Assembly (NCBI GenBank): GCA_030427205.1
Contig: JAUHXC010000012.1
Coordinates: forward strand, 62,001 to 126,000
DNA: 64,000 nucleotides
Direction of reading: 5' to 3'
Source of the DNA: a bacterium
GTDB taxonomy: Bacteria > Myxococcota_A > Bradymonadia > UBA7976 > UBA1532
The first letter of the stretch is position 1, and the number at the start of each line of letters is the position of its first letter. The position numbers and the translations under genes are program-made. The notes beneath the pieces are model-generated. The model saw only the letters and a program-made list of their open reading frames with translations. It was not told where the DNA came from and searched no databases. Below, one piece after another: positions 8,187-16,772 of the stretch.

Positions 8187-9797
8187 TCACACCTCGACGT
8201 CGGTCACCATGATCGGCGGCGCGTGCGACATCGTGATCTCGGGCTGGCTCTTGCCGAGGTAGCTGCGCGCCATGTCCAGGGCCGTATTGAGGTCCGGCGC
8301 GCTCTCCCAGCCGAGCTGCTTCGCCACCCGCGGGTTCTCCGCCCCGCAGACGATGACCTTGCCCACATGCGCCCGGCCGGCGTCGCCCCAGTACCACATG
8401 TAGAAGGGATGCACGCCGTGATAGGCGTTCCCGTGGCGGTACATCTGAATGTAGTCCGGGTTGTGGGCGAACTCTTTCTCGAACTTGTGGATGTCGTAGC
8501 TGTTCGTCGAGTGCGACAGGATGCGGTGATAGAACTCGACGTACGACGGATGGTGCGTGCGGTTGAAGTCCTCGGGCAGCGGGTGGAACGCGATGATGAC
8601 CCCGTCCTTCTTCACCAGCGGCGCATTGCGGTAGAAGTTGAACAGATAGCCCAGCACCATCACCTGCACCAGCAGCGGGTTGAGGATGCTGTTGACGTTG
8701 TACGGCGAGATGAAAGGCACCCCGGCCAGCAGCACGTCGGCCTGCCCCTTCACCGGCACCGCATACTGCTTGAAGCTCGCGTCGAGGATCTTCTGGTGCA
8801 CCGGCTCGGTCTTGCCCGCGTGCACGGCGATGAGGCCATAGGGCGCGTAGATCTTCTCGAAGACCGCCCGGCGTCCGGCCTCGGGCAGACGGTCGAGCAG
8901 CGCGCACGACGCCTGGAACTTCGCCCGGTCGAACTCGGACCAGTCGTTCTCGTGCTTGAGCAGGTACGACATCTGCCCGCCGAACATGCGGTTGTTCAGC
9001 GCCGTCTCGATGTGGAAGACGTTGAGCTGCTTGTCGACCTCTTTGCCCATGCGATCGACGACCTTCGACAGCTCGGACTTGTCGGGCCGCGGGTCCATAT
9101 AGCTGTGGCACTTGTGCATCACATGGGTGTTGTGGTGTGCGCTGACCGAGATGTAGTCGCACAGCCCCACGGTGACGCTCTTGTGGCCGCCGTCCATCGG
9201 CACGAGGTTGATGTTGACGTAGACCAGCAGATCGCTCTCGACCGCGCGCCGGTTGAGGCGAACCCGGTCGCCCTCCTTGGTCGTCGCGATCTCGACGATG
9301 TTGTCCAGGTCTTCGGCGTCGTGGTTGTACAGCCGGTCGGGCCAGTACTCGCGGAAGATCTTGTCGCCCACCATGCGCCGGACCTCGGGCCCGGTCATGT
9401 GCCGGTGCAGGCACACCGCGATGATGATCTCGATGTCGTCGACCCCGTGCTGGGCGCACAGCTCGAGGATCTCGGTGAGGATCATCTCCCGCAGATCGGG
9501 TCGCTGCATCGGCGGCAGCGGCAGCGAGATGTCGTCGATGGCGATGGTCAGCTTCATGCCCGGCCGCAGCTGGGCATAGAGCGGATCGGCCTCGATCGGG
9601 TGATTGAGCGCGTACTTGATCGCCGCGCGCGGGTTCTGCAGCGGCTCCATCGCCTTGTTGGGATAGATGACCCGGGTGCCCCGGGGCAGCATCACCTCTT
9701 TGAACCGGGCGCCGAAGTGCACGTAGCGCGGGCCGGACTTGTCGTCGATGAACTCGATGTTGGGATCGCGGGTGATCCTGGGGCGCGGTCGAGCCAT
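8187..9797 (-). CDS. LarA-like lactate racemase domain protein
   Basis: 536-residue protein with the LarA N-terminal (DUF2088) domain. LarA is the nickel-pincer lactate racemase; related proteins racemise or epimerise other 2-hydroxy acids. Residues matching LarA landmarks are 'AIDDISLPLPPM' near residue 90, 'AVCLHRHMTGPEVRRMVGD' (His), and 'DGGHKSVTVGLCDYISVSAHHNTH', which aligns with the lysine that binds the pincer cofactor and the catalytic histidine. At 536 residues it is about 100 longer than typical LarA. ATG at 9797 follows the upstream HAD phosphatase gene by 81 bp in the same direction. LarB, LarC and LarE, needed to build the cofactor, are not in the window, so substrate and activity are open. 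Confidence 0.82.
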   Translation of the reverse strand: MARPRPRITRDPNIEFIDDKSGPRYVHFGARFKEVMLPRGTRVIYPNKAMEPLQNPRAAIKYALNHPIEADPLYAQLRPGMKLTIAIDDISLPLPPMQRPDLREMILTEILELCAQHGVDDIEIIIAVCLHRHMTGPEVRRMVGDKIFREYWPDRLYNHDAEDLDNIVEIATTKEGDRVRLNRRAVESDLLVYVNINLVPMDGGHKSVTVGLCDYISVSAHHNTHVMHKCHSYMDPRPDKSELSKVVDRMGKEVDKQLNVFHIETALNNRMFGGQMSYLLKHENDWSEFDRAKFQASCALLDRLPEAGRRAVFEKIYAPYGLIAVHAGKTEPVHQKILDASFKQYAVPVKGQADVLLAGVPFISPYNVNSILNPLLVQVMVLGYLFNFYRNAPLVKKDGVIIAFHPLPEDFNRTHHPSYVEFYHRILSHSTNSYDIHKFEKEFAHNPDYIQMYRHGNAYHGVHPFYMWYWGDAGRAHVGKVIVCGAENPRVAKQLGWESAPDLNTALDMARSYLGKSQPEITMSHAPPIMVTDVEV

Positions 9798-9878
9798 GGT
9801 GGGGATCGTCTCCGGTTCGGGTGCGGTTGGGCGGTCGCTGCGGGCCTTCGGGTCAGCAGCCTCGCTCAGCAGTCTCGG

Positions 9879-10541
9879 TCAAGCCGCTTCGATGATCGGC
9901 CAATCGTGGGCGACGGCGGTCGCGCGCAGGTTCCAGTCGGGGTTCACCGCCACCGGTCGGCCCACGGTCGACAGCATCGGGATGTCGCTCGCGCTGTCGG
10001 CATAGGCCCGACAGACGTTGAGATCCAGCCCGTGGTCGAGCGCGTAGCGCCGGACGAAAGCGGCCTTCTCCGGGCCGGCGAGCACCGGCGGCGTCAGCCG
10101 ACCGGTCGCATAGCCCGCGTCGAACTCGAGCGTATTGGCGAACCAGTCGTCGATCTCGAGGTACTCGGCCAGCGGGCGGATCATCTGCTCGATGGCCCCG
10201 GTGATGAGCACCTGGCGGTACCCTTCGTCCCGGGAGCGCTTGATGAGCGCCACCATGTCGCCGAACACCCGCTTGCGGATGACCTTGTCGAACAGCTCCT
10301 CGCCGAGGACCCAGAGGCGATCTTCGGAGATCCCCTTGTAGTTGGCGTAGAAGATGTCGTTGAAGTACTTGCGGCCGAGCTTGTCGGCGACCGCGTAGAA
10401 CGGCAACGACGCCGCGAGCTTCGCCGAGCGGGTCAGCTTGCCGGCGAACGTGGGCACGTTGCGCGCGTAGAACGCATACGCGTGCACCACGTTGGTCCCG
10501 ATGAGGGTCCCGTCGACGTCGTAGAAAGCCGCTGCGGCCAC
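9879..10541 (-). CDS. HAD-IB family phosphatase (SerB-like)
   Basis: 220-residue HAD superfamily hydrolase, subfamily IB. Motif I is 'FYDVDGTLIG' (nucleophile Asp near residue 8 and the +2 Asp), motif II is 'VLITGA' with the conserved Thr, and motif III/IV is 'YADSASDIPML'. Subfamily IB includes phosphoserine phosphatase and lysophosphatidate- or phosphatidylglycerophosphate-type phosphatases; the helical cap between motifs I and II ('GTNVVHAYAFYARN', 'YKGISEDRLWVLGEELFD') is of the type found in broad phosphomonoesterases. The GTG at 10541 has GGGAG upstream; the frame stays open further back but codon character is poor there. It precedes the LarA-like gene in the same orientation. Substrate unknown. 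Confidence 0.85.
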   Translation of the reverse strand: MAAAAFYDVDGTLIGTNVVHAYAFYARNVPTFAGKLTRSAKLAASLPFYAVADKLGRKYFNDIFYANYKGISEDRLWVLGEELFDKVIRKRVFGDMVALIKRSRDEGYRQVLITGAIEQMIRPLAEYLEIDDWFANTLEFDAGYATGRLTPPVLAGPEKAAFVRRYALDHGLDLNVCRAYADSASDIPMLSTVGRPVAVNPDWNLRATAVAHDWPIIEAA

Positions 10542-10739
10542 GCTTGACTCCCGATCGATTCGGCCGCGGATGATTACCGCCGATATCGAGCGGATTTCAA
10601 CCGCGTAGCGATTTTCGCGGCCCCTGCCCTCGACGCGAATCGATTTACGCGGGCGGAGGTCGGGCAGCGTTTCGGGTCGCCCCTCTTTCGGTCGGCGGCC
10701 GACGCGGCGTAATCTGCCCGACGCCCCGAAGGAGTCGCC

Positions 10740-11315
10740 ATGAGATTCACCGTCCGCCACGCCTACGCGATGTCGCCGGACGATTTCTGGTCGAAGATGT
10801 TCTTCGACGACGCGTTCAACGCCGAGTTGTACGCCAAGGCGCTCAACTTCGAGAAGTACGAGATCATCGAACGCATCGAACCCGGCGACGGGCAGCTCAT
10901 CCGCTCGGCGCGGATCGTGCCCCGGCTCGAGATGCCGGCCCCGGTGCGCCGCCTCGTCGGCGGGCGGGTCTGGTACTTCGAGCGGGGGCGCTTCGACCCC
11001 GAGAGCAAGAGCTGGGAGACCCTGCTCGAGGTGCCGGCCCTCGGCGACAAGCTCGACGTGCGGACCCGCATGCACCTGCAGCCGCGCGCCAATGGCGGGT
11101 CGGATCGGGTGCTCGACGTGCGGGTCCAGACGCGCATCTTCGGGATCGGCAAGCTCGTGGAGGGCTTCCTCGAGCGCGCGATGCGCGACAGCTATCGCAA
11201 GGCGGCCGACTTCACCAACAACTGGTGGGCCGAACATGGCGATGCGGTTCTCGCCGCCGAACGACGCGATACGGACGACAGCCCGGCGGAGACCGATACC
11301 CGCCGAGCCGACTGA
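10740..11315 (+). CDS. DUF2505 (START-like fold) protein
   Basis: 191-residue protein matching DUF2505, a family with the SRPBCC/START hydrophobic-cavity fold. It opens 'MRFTVRHAYAMSPDDFWSKMFFD', as in polyketide-cyclase-like domains, and ends with a long C-terminal helix ('IGKLVEGFLERAMRDSYRKAADFTNNW') that closes the pocket. No signal peptide or membrane segment. ATG at 10740 has GAAGGAG seven bases upstream. It is divergent from the HAD gene and is followed 88 bp later by folE in the same direction. Ligand not predictable; a lipid or small hydrophobic molecule is the general expectation for the fold. Confidence 0.8.
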   Translation: MRFTVRHAYAMSPDDFWSKMFFDDAFNAELYAKALNFEKYEIIERIEPGDGQLIRSARIVPRLEMPAPVRRLVGGRVWYFERGRFDPESKSWETLLEVPALGDKLDVRTRMHLQPRANGGSDRVLDVRVQTRIFGIGKLVEGFLERAMRDSYRKAADFTNNWWAEHGDAVLAAERRDTDDSPAETDTRRAD

Positions 11316-11403
11316 ATCCCTCTCGTTTCCGGAGCCCGTCGTCTCCAGAGCCGCCGCCTCCGAAGCCAACTCTTCCAGATCCAACCGACTGCAAGCCGTG
11401 ATC

Positions 11404-11955
11404 ATGAAAGACCAGTATCACCAGATCCTGACCGCCCTCGGCGAAGACCCCACCCGCGAGGGGCTCGTCGATACCCCGGCCCGCGCCGCCAAGGCGATGG
11501 CCGACCTGACCGTCGGCTACCGCCAGAACCTCGACGAGCTCATCAACAACGCCATCTTCGAGACGACCAACGACGAGATGGTGATCGTGCGCGACATCGA
11601 GTTCTACTCGCTGTGCGAACACCACCTGCTGCCGTTCACCGGCAAGTGCCACGTCGGCTACATCCCCCGTGGGCGGATCATCGGCCTCTCGAAGGTCGCC
11701 CGCATCGTCGACCATTTCGCCCGCCGGCTGCAGGTTCAGGAGAACCTGACCCATCAGGTCGCCACCGCCTTGATGGACAGCCTCGAGCCACTCGGCGTCG
11801 GCGTGATCATGGAGGCGCGCCACCTCTGCATGATGATGCGCGGGGTCCAGAAGCAGCGCTCTTCGATGGTGACCTCGGCCATGCTCGGCAACTTCCGCGA
11901 CGACGCGCGCACCCGAACCGAGTTCCTCGGCCTCGCCCGCGGCGTAGGGCGTTAG
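11404..11955 (+). CDS. folE: GTP cyclohydrolase I
   Basis: Converts GTP to 7,8-dihydroneopterin triphosphate, the first step toward folate and pterins. 183 residues, the compact bacterial length. Zinc ligands are present as Cys71 and His74 in 'SLCEHHLLPFTG' and Cys142 in 'ARHLCMMMRGVQK'; the substrate-binding 'GLSKVARIVDHFARRLQVQENLT' and 'SSMVTSAMLGNFRDD' are intact, so this is the zinc-dependent type IA enzyme. ATG at 11404 is chosen; a GTG two codons earlier is equally open. It converges on the matrixin-type protease gene with a short block of tandem repeats between the stops. Confidence 0.96.
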   Translation: MKDQYHQILTALGEDPTREGLVDTPARAAKAMADLTVGYRQNLDELINNAIFETTNDEMVIVRDIEFYSLCEHHLLPFTGKCHVGYIPRGRIIGLSKVARIVDHFARRLQVQENLTHQVATALMDSLEPLGVGVIMEARHLCMMMRGVQKQRSSMVTSAMLGNFRDDARTRTEFLGLARGVGR

Positions 11956-11980
11956 CTACAAGCCCCGCAGCGCCGCCGCC

Positions 11981-12044
11981 CTCAGGAGCACCCTGCCGCC
12001 CTCAGGAGCACCCTGCCTCAGGAGCACCCTGCCCTCAGGGGCAC
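11981..12044. repeat. tandem repeat between convergent stops
   Basis: Three near-perfect copies of CTCAGGAGCACCCTGC start at 11981, 12001 and 12017, followed by a degenerate fourth (CTCAGGGGCAC) from 12034. The last copy overlaps the end of the matrixin-type gene, so the gene's stop lies inside the repeat. No hairpin-plus-T-run terminator is visible. Confidence 0.75.
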
Positions 12045-13174
12045 TCTTCGGCGTCGCGCAGCCACAGCCGCAAGCCGGTATAGGTCCAGTCGTTGGTGGC
12101 GGGCAATTCGAAGCCCGGTCCCTCCGGGTCGACGACGTAACCCAACCACCAAGGCCCGCTCTCCCCATTCGCCCGACGGGGCAGCTCGGGCACGATGATG
12201 CGCTGGGTCTCGGTGCGAAGGCGGCCGGCCTCGATCGCGAACGGCGCGCTGACCCCGGCCGAGCGATCGTGGCGGCTGATGATGTCGTTGTCCGAGACGA
12301 ACCACTCGACCCGGGTCGTCGTATCGACCGTCCCCTGATTGGCGACCGACCAGCGCACGTCGATCGGCTGCCCCGGGCAGACCCGCACGTGCCGATTGTC
12401 GGTGACCGGCCGCGCATAACCCGGCCGAACCAGGTGGAAGGCGGTGGCCGCCACATCGCGCACCGTCGGCCCCGCTTTCGGGTACAGCCAACGCCCGCCC
12501 GATCGATCGTCGGGATGCGGCTCCATCGCCCGGGCGCCGCAGTACCGAGCGGCGGTCGACGCCGTATTCATCACCGCCATGTGGTCGTCTTCGTGCAGCA
12601 GGCCCAGCGTATGCCCGACCTCGTGCAGGACGACCGCTCGCCGCAGCGGCGCGTTCGGGTCGGCGTCATCGCAGGTGTCGGGTGGCCCGAGCCGGTCGTG
12701 CGCGAAGTCGGCGACGATGACATCGCTCTCGACGATCGCCGGCGCATCGGGCCACGTCTGCCCCGTCGAGGGCACGGCGCAGGTGCTGTCGAAGACCACC
12801 CGCGTCAGCGCGCGCGCCCCGTCGAGCTGCTCCGGGCGGACGTAGGCCATCTCGTTGCGACGGTTGATCTCGACCCGGCACGTCATCGGACCCGGGCGCG
12901 CTTCGAGGGTCAGGCCGATGCCCGGCACCGCCGCCCAGCCGGCGATGCCCGCCGTGAGATCCGCCGCTCGATGGCTGCCGCGCGGCGCCGAGCACTGCAT
13001 GATGTCGATCTTCAGGGGTGTATCGGCGCGGCGAACCGGCTGCTGATTGCAGAGCCGCACGTCCCACGCCGCGGCCTCGCCCACCCCCAGGATCGCGATC
13101 ACCGCGATGCATACGCTGCGGGCGATGCGACGGCGGTGCAATGTACGAGCGGATGCTGCAGAGCCAGCGTTCAC
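12035..13174 (-). CDS. secreted matrixin-type zinc metalloprotease
   Basis: 379-residue secreted metzincin. The GTG at 13174 overlaps the stop of the upstream gene (GTGA) and begins a signal peptide with apolar core 'VCIAVIAILGVGEAAA'. The mature catalytic domain contains the extended zinc motif 'HEVGHTLGLLHEDDH' (HExxHxxGxxH) and a Met-turn 'AVMNT', defining the matrixin/astacin-like clan. Downstream of a proline-rich linker is a beta-sandwich of CARDB or cell-adhesion type ('VCPGQPIDVRWSVANQG', 'VEWFVSDNDIISRHD'). Cysteines suggest disulfides. Likely digests extracellular protein, consistent with a predatory or saprophytic lifestyle. The catalytic residues appear complete. Confidence 0.9.
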   Translation of the reverse strand: MNAGSAASARTLHRRRIARSVCIAVIAILGVGEAAAWDVRLCNQQPVRRADTPLKIDIMQCSAPRGSHRAADLTAGIAGWAAVPGIGLTLEARPGPMTCRVEINRRNEMAYVRPEQLDGARALTRVVFDSTCAVPSTGQTWPDAPAIVESDVIVADFAHDRLGPPDTCDDADPNAPLRRAVVLHEVGHTLGLLHEDDHMAVMNTASTAARYCGARAMEPHPDDRSGGRWLYPKAGPTVRDVAATAFHLVRPGYARPVTDNRHVRVCPGQPIDVRWSVANQGTVDTTTRVEWFVSDNDIISRHDRSAGVSAPFAIEAGRLRTETQRIIVPELPRRANGESGPWWLGYVVDPEGPGFELPATNDWTYTGLRLWLRDAEECP

Positions 13175-13893
13175 GGCGCACGCCTCGCTTCGACCCAACC
13201 GCCGGCGCGCGGCTCGTGCTCGATCCCATGGCGCTCGATCCCATGGCGCGCGGGGCGCTTCAGCTCCAACAGCCGGCGGGACAGCGCCGTGCGCACGGCC
13301 GCCGCCGACAAACAGCCCGCCGTCGGCTCTTCGACGGCGTGCCCCCCACGCTGCCGCGACCAACCGGGCGCGACCGGATCGGGCCGGGCCACTCGACGAC
13401 CCACGTCGATGCCGCCGCGGTGCAGCCCGACGACGCAGCGGCCATGACCGTCGACCCAGACCCCGCCCTCGGCGGCGTCGAAGCGCAGTACGCCGTGACC
13501 CCAGCCCACGAACGGCGTGTGGTACCAGCCGCCGGATCGGTAGAAGAGGAGGTAGCGCTCACCGGCCGCGAGGCGCGGCGCGGCGGCCAGGACGACGACG
13601 CGGCCGTCGGGCAGTCGGCCCTCGGGCAAGTCGAAGACGAAGGTCTCGCCGGGTGCCGCCGCCCGACCGGCCAGCACATCGACGACCCGGGTGGTCACCC
13701 GCGTTCGCGGTCCGGCCGACGATCCATGGTCGTCTGCGACCGAGACGACGCGCGCTTCGAAGACGAAGCCGGCTTCGAAAAGCATCTCATCCAGCGGTGG
13801 GCGGTCGATTGTGACAGCGCGCACCTCGACGCTCTTTACGAGCGACAGGCTGACCACGGCGAGGGCACACAACAGCGGGAATCGGTCCAACAT
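13171..13893 (-). CDS. secreted partner of the matrixin-type protease
   Basis: 240-residue secreted protein. A signal peptide ('MLDRFPLLCALAVVSLSLV') is followed by a beta-rich domain with the pattern 'VFEARVVSV.., TTRVVDVLAGRAAAPGE, VVVLAAAPRLAAGERYLLFY, HTPFVGWGHGVLRFD', reminiscent of OB-fold/netrin-like domains found beside proteases in related bacteria. The C-terminal 60 residues are Arg-rich and contain a 15-bp duplication. The gene is translationally coupled to the downstream protease, so a partner role (chaperone, inhibitor or cosecreted factor) is inferred. ATG at 13893 has a close CAGGA Shine-Dalgarno. Family name not recognised with certainty. Confidence 0.65.
   Translation of the reverse strand: MLDRFPLLCALAVVSLSLVKSVEVRAVTIDRPPLDEMLFEAGFVFEARVVSVADDHGSSAGPRTRVTTRVVDVLAGRAAAPGETFVFDLPEGRLPDGRVVVLAAAPRLAAGERYLLFYRSGGWYHTPFVGWGHGVLRFDAAEGGVWVDGHGRCVVGLHRGGIDVGRRVARPDPVAPGWSRQRGGHAVEEPTAGCLSAAAVRTALSRRLLELKRPARHGIERHGIEHEPRAGGWVEARRAP
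13218..13247. repeat. 15-bp tandem duplication in a gene 3' end
   Basis: Two exact copies of GCTCGATCCCATGGC lie in tandem near the 3' end of the protease-partner gene and encode the repeated peptide HGIER/HGIEH. In-frame, so tolerated. Confidence 0.8.
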
Positions 13894-14109
13894 TCCTGAC
13901 AGGGACCGTATGCCGCCGACGCCACCCCTGTCAACACCGCGACACAACAAAGGGCCAGGACACGCCACTGCTGCCATACACCCTCTGCCGATGCTGACAC
14001 ATACGGCGCGCGAGCCCGTCGACGATCCGGCCGCGCGCCCGGCGCTCGCCCGGCGCGTCTGCCGGCGCATGGACCCCGCCGGTGCCCGGATGACGTCTTC
14101 CTCTTTGAC

Positions 14110-15189
14110 ATGCCTGTCGAGTACGGGCGACGGTATGCCATGGCCCCCGAGTCGACCATGCCCGCCGCAGCTCAGCCGGTGGAAGACGACGACCAGATCC
14201 GGGTATCGGTCGGCGCTGCCGGGCCGGCCTACCGGGGCTATTCGGCCATCTTCCTCGCCGACGCCGAGGTGCCCTTCGAGGGGGTCGCCGAGCTGCTGTG
14301 GACCGGCGCCGAGCCCCGCCGGGCGTGGTGGCCGGTGAACGCGGTGCCCGGCCCGACGCTGCGCCGACTGCCGGCCCTCGATCGGGTCGACGCCACGCTG
14401 CGCTTCGCGCTGACGGCCATGGCGATCGACGATCTGCACCGCGAGGAGATCAGCGTCAAAGACGACCTCGCGCGGGCGCGGCGGCTCATCCCCCTGCTCG
14501 CCGCCGTCGTGGGCGCCGCCTTCGATCGCCGGCGCATCGCCCCGGCCATGAAGGGGCGCACCGTCGCCGAGCGGCTGATCGTCGCGCTCGGCGGCGAGCG
14601 GGCCGACGCGCCCCTGCTCGATCGGGCGCTGGTGCTCTGCGCCGATCACCCGGACTCCGCGGCCGATCGGGTGCTCTCGGCCGCGGCGGTCAACGGCACC
14701 GATCTATACGGCTGCGTCTCCGTCGCGCTCTCAGCGCCGCGGGGCAACCGCAACGAGACCCTGTGCCGCGAGATCGAAGATCTGGTCGAGGCGGTCGGCT
14801 CACCGCGCTGGGCGGCGGACGCCATCGGCGAGCGGCTGCTCGAAGACGCGGTGCCGCCGGGCTTCGGCCACCCGCGCTACCCGGAGGGCGACCCGCGCTC
14901 GGCCCGGCTGATGCAACTGGCCCGCACGCACCGCGGCGACGATCAGGCCGTGCGCACGATGGACGCCATCGCCGCCGCGATGAAGGCCGCCCGGCATCCG
15001 CCGCCGCGGCTGCCCTACGGTCTGGTCGCGCTCACCCGGGCGCTCGGGCTCGCCCGGGGCAGCGGCGGCGCCGTCTTCGCCATCGGCCGACTCGCCGGCC
15101 GGATCGCCCGGGTGGCCGCCCGGCGACCCGCCGGCGCCGCGGTCGCGCGCTCCAGCATCGACCCCGTACCGCCGCCTTTCAACGACTGA
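14110..15189 (+). CDS. divergent citrate-synthase-like protein
   Basis: 359 residues with the outline of citrate/methylcitrate synthase but poor conservation. Matching landmarks are 'AYRGYSAIFLADAEVPFEGVAELLWTG' at the N-terminus, 'LVLCADHPDSAADRVLSAA' (His of the first catalytic motif kept, but the usual ADHELN has become ADHPDS), 'GFGHPRYPEGDPR' (second catalytic His kept), and the C-terminal 'AVFAIGRLAGRIARV'. The third catalytic residue, an Asp normally in a short PNVD-type segment, is not apparent: the corresponding stretch reads 'PRLPYGLV'. Start uncertain; ATGs at 14140 and 14158 are alternatives. It lies upstream of the glutamine-synthetase-like operon. It could be a paralogue with altered chemistry or an inactive regulator. 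Confidence 0.65.
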   Translation: MPVEYGRRYAMAPESTMPAAAQPVEDDDQIRVSVGAAGPAYRGYSAIFLADAEVPFEGVAELLWTGAEPRRAWWPVNAVPGPTLRRLPALDRVDATLRFALTAMAIDDLHREEISVKDDLARARRLIPLLAAVVGAAFDRRRIAPAMKGRTVAERLIVALGGERADAPLLDRALVLCADHPDSAADRVLSAAAVNGTDLYGCVSVALSAPRGNRNETLCREIEDLVEAVGSPRWAADAIGERLLEDAVPPGFGHPRYPEGDPRSARLMQLARTHRGDDQAVRTMDAIAAAMKAARHPPPRLPYGLVALTRALGLARGSGGAVFAIGRLAGRIARVAARRPAGAAVARSSIDPVPPPFND

Positions 15190-15307
15190 TCGACGGCTGA
15201 ACCGCGCGCCTTCGCGAACCGACCGGCCACGCGACCCGGACCCACGAAACCCATGGCGCCCGGCGGTCAGTTGGTGTACGCCAAAACCCCATCATGAGGA
15301 GCGCGAC

Positions 15308-16687
15308 ATGAGCCGACCGACCGCCGAAGACGTCCTGCGCGAGCTGAGCCAGAGCGGCGCCCGCCGGGCCAAGGTCGCCATCACCGACATCGACGGCATA
15401 CTGCGCGGCAAGTACATCTCGGTCGACAAGCTGCGCTCGGCGCTGTCGGGCGGATTCGGCTTCTGCGACGTGGTCTTCGGCTGGGACTCGAGCGACGTCT
15501 GCTACGAGGACGCCGGCGTCGAGTTCACCGGCTGGCACTCGGGCTACCCCGACGCCGAGGCCCGGCTCGATCCGAGCACCTACCGCACCATCCCCTGGGA
15601 AGACGGCGTGCCCTTCATGCTCGGCCACTTCGTCACCCGGGGCGCCGACGGCACCGAGGCCCCGCTCGGGGTCTGCCCGCGTCAGGTGCTGCGGCGGGTC
15701 ATCGCGATGGCCCGCGACATGGGCCTCGAAGCGATGTTCGGCATGGAGTTCGAGTGGTTCAACTTCCGCGAGACGCCCAACAGCATCGCCGAGAAGCACT
15801 ACATCCGGCCCGAGCCGATCACCCCCGGCATGTTCGGCTACTCGGTGCTGCGCTCGAGCCTCAACAGCCCGTTCTTCCGTGATCTGATGGAGCTGACCGC
15901 CGACTTCGGCGTGCCGCTCGAAGGGCTGCACACCGAGACCGGCCCCGGCGTGCTCGAGGCGGCCATCACCGTCGACGACGCCCTCGAAGCCGCCGACCGC
16001 GCCGTGCTCTTCAAGAGCGCCGCCCGCGAGATCGGCTATCGGCACGGCATCATGCCGACCTTCATGGCCAAGTGGAACGTCGACCTGCCCGGGTGCAGCG
16101 GGCATATGCACCAGAGCCTGTGGAAGGACGGGGCCAACGTCTTCTACGACCCCGCCGACCCCAACAAGATGAGCGACACCTTCCGCCACTACCTCGCCGG
16201 CCAGCTCACGCTGCTGCCCGAGGTGCTGGCGATGCTCGCGCCGACCATCAACAGCTTCAAGCGGCTGGTCGAGGGCATGTGGGCGCCGACGAAGGCCAAC
16301 TGGGCCATCGACAACCGCACCGTGGCCCTGCGGGTCATCCCGGGCAGCAAGAAGTCGACCCGGCTCGAGACGCGGGTGAGCGGATCCGACGTCAACCCCT
16401 ACCTGTCGGTCGCCGCCGCGCTCGCCGCGGGGCTCTACGGCATCCAGAACCGGCTCGAGCTGCCCTCCGAGCCGGTGGTCGGCAACGGCTACACCGCCGA
16501 GGGCCACCCGCGGCTGCCCGGCAGCCTCGCCGAGGCCGCCGACGCGCTCGACGGCTCGAAGGCCGCCCGGGCGCTCTTTGGCGACGCGTTCGTCAACCAC
16601 TTCGTCGCCACCCGCCGGTGGGAGGTGCGCCAGTTCAAGGCCGCCGTCACCGACTGGGAGATGAAGCGCTACTTCGAGATCATCTGA
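15308..16687 (+). CDS. glutamine-synthetase-family gamma-glutamyl ligase
   Basis: 459-residue member of the glutamine synthetase fold. Active-site pieces are present: 'FGMEFEWFNF' (metal Glu), 'LHTETGPGVLEAAI', 'SGHMHQSLWKDG' (His), 'NSFKRLVEGMWAPTKANWAIDNRTVALRVI' (glutamate/ATP site) and 'RLETRVSGSDVNPYLSVAAALAAGLYGI'. The N-terminal beta-grasp is short ('ITDIDGILRGKYI') and the adenylylation Tyr region of GlnA is missing, so it is one of the amine-ligating paralogues (PuuA/IpuC/GlnA4-like) rather than housekeeping GlnA. Together with the adjacent iron alcohol dehydrogenase and aldehyde dehydrogenase this fits ligation of glutamate to an amino alcohol followed by two oxidations. ATG at 15308 has GAGGAG upstream. 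Substrate unproven. Confidence 0.87.
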   Translation: MSRPTAEDVLRELSQSGARRAKVAITDIDGILRGKYISVDKLRSALSGGFGFCDVVFGWDSSDVCYEDAGVEFTGWHSGYPDAEARLDPSTYRTIPWEDGVPFMLGHFVTRGADGTEAPLGVCPRQVLRRVIAMARDMGLEAMFGMEFEWFNFRETPNSIAEKHYIRPEPITPGMFGYSVLRSSLNSPFFRDLMELTADFGVPLEGLHTETGPGVLEAAITVDDALEAADRAVLFKSAAREIGYRHGIMPTFMAKWNVDLPGCSGHMHQSLWKDGANVFYDPADPNKMSDTFRHYLAGQLTLLPEVLAMLAPTINSFKRLVEGMWAPTKANWAIDNRTVALRVIPGSKKSTRLETRVSGSDVNPYLSVAAALAAGLYGIQNRLELPSEPVVGNGYTAEGHPRLPGSLAEAADALDGSKAARALFGDAFVNHFVATRRWEVRQFKAAVTDWEMKRYFEII

Positions 16688-16772
16688 GCCCGCGGCGGCG
16701 GCCTTCGCTGCCGGCCGGCATCTGACTCACCACATTGCGCAGCGCCCGCGGGTGCGGGCCGGGAGACACCTC

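Noticed and set aside
15308..16687. Housekeeping glutamine synthetase (glnA)
   Set aside because: The adenylylation site is lacking and the neighbours are an alcohol and an aldehyde dehydrogenase, pointing to an amine-ligating paralogue.
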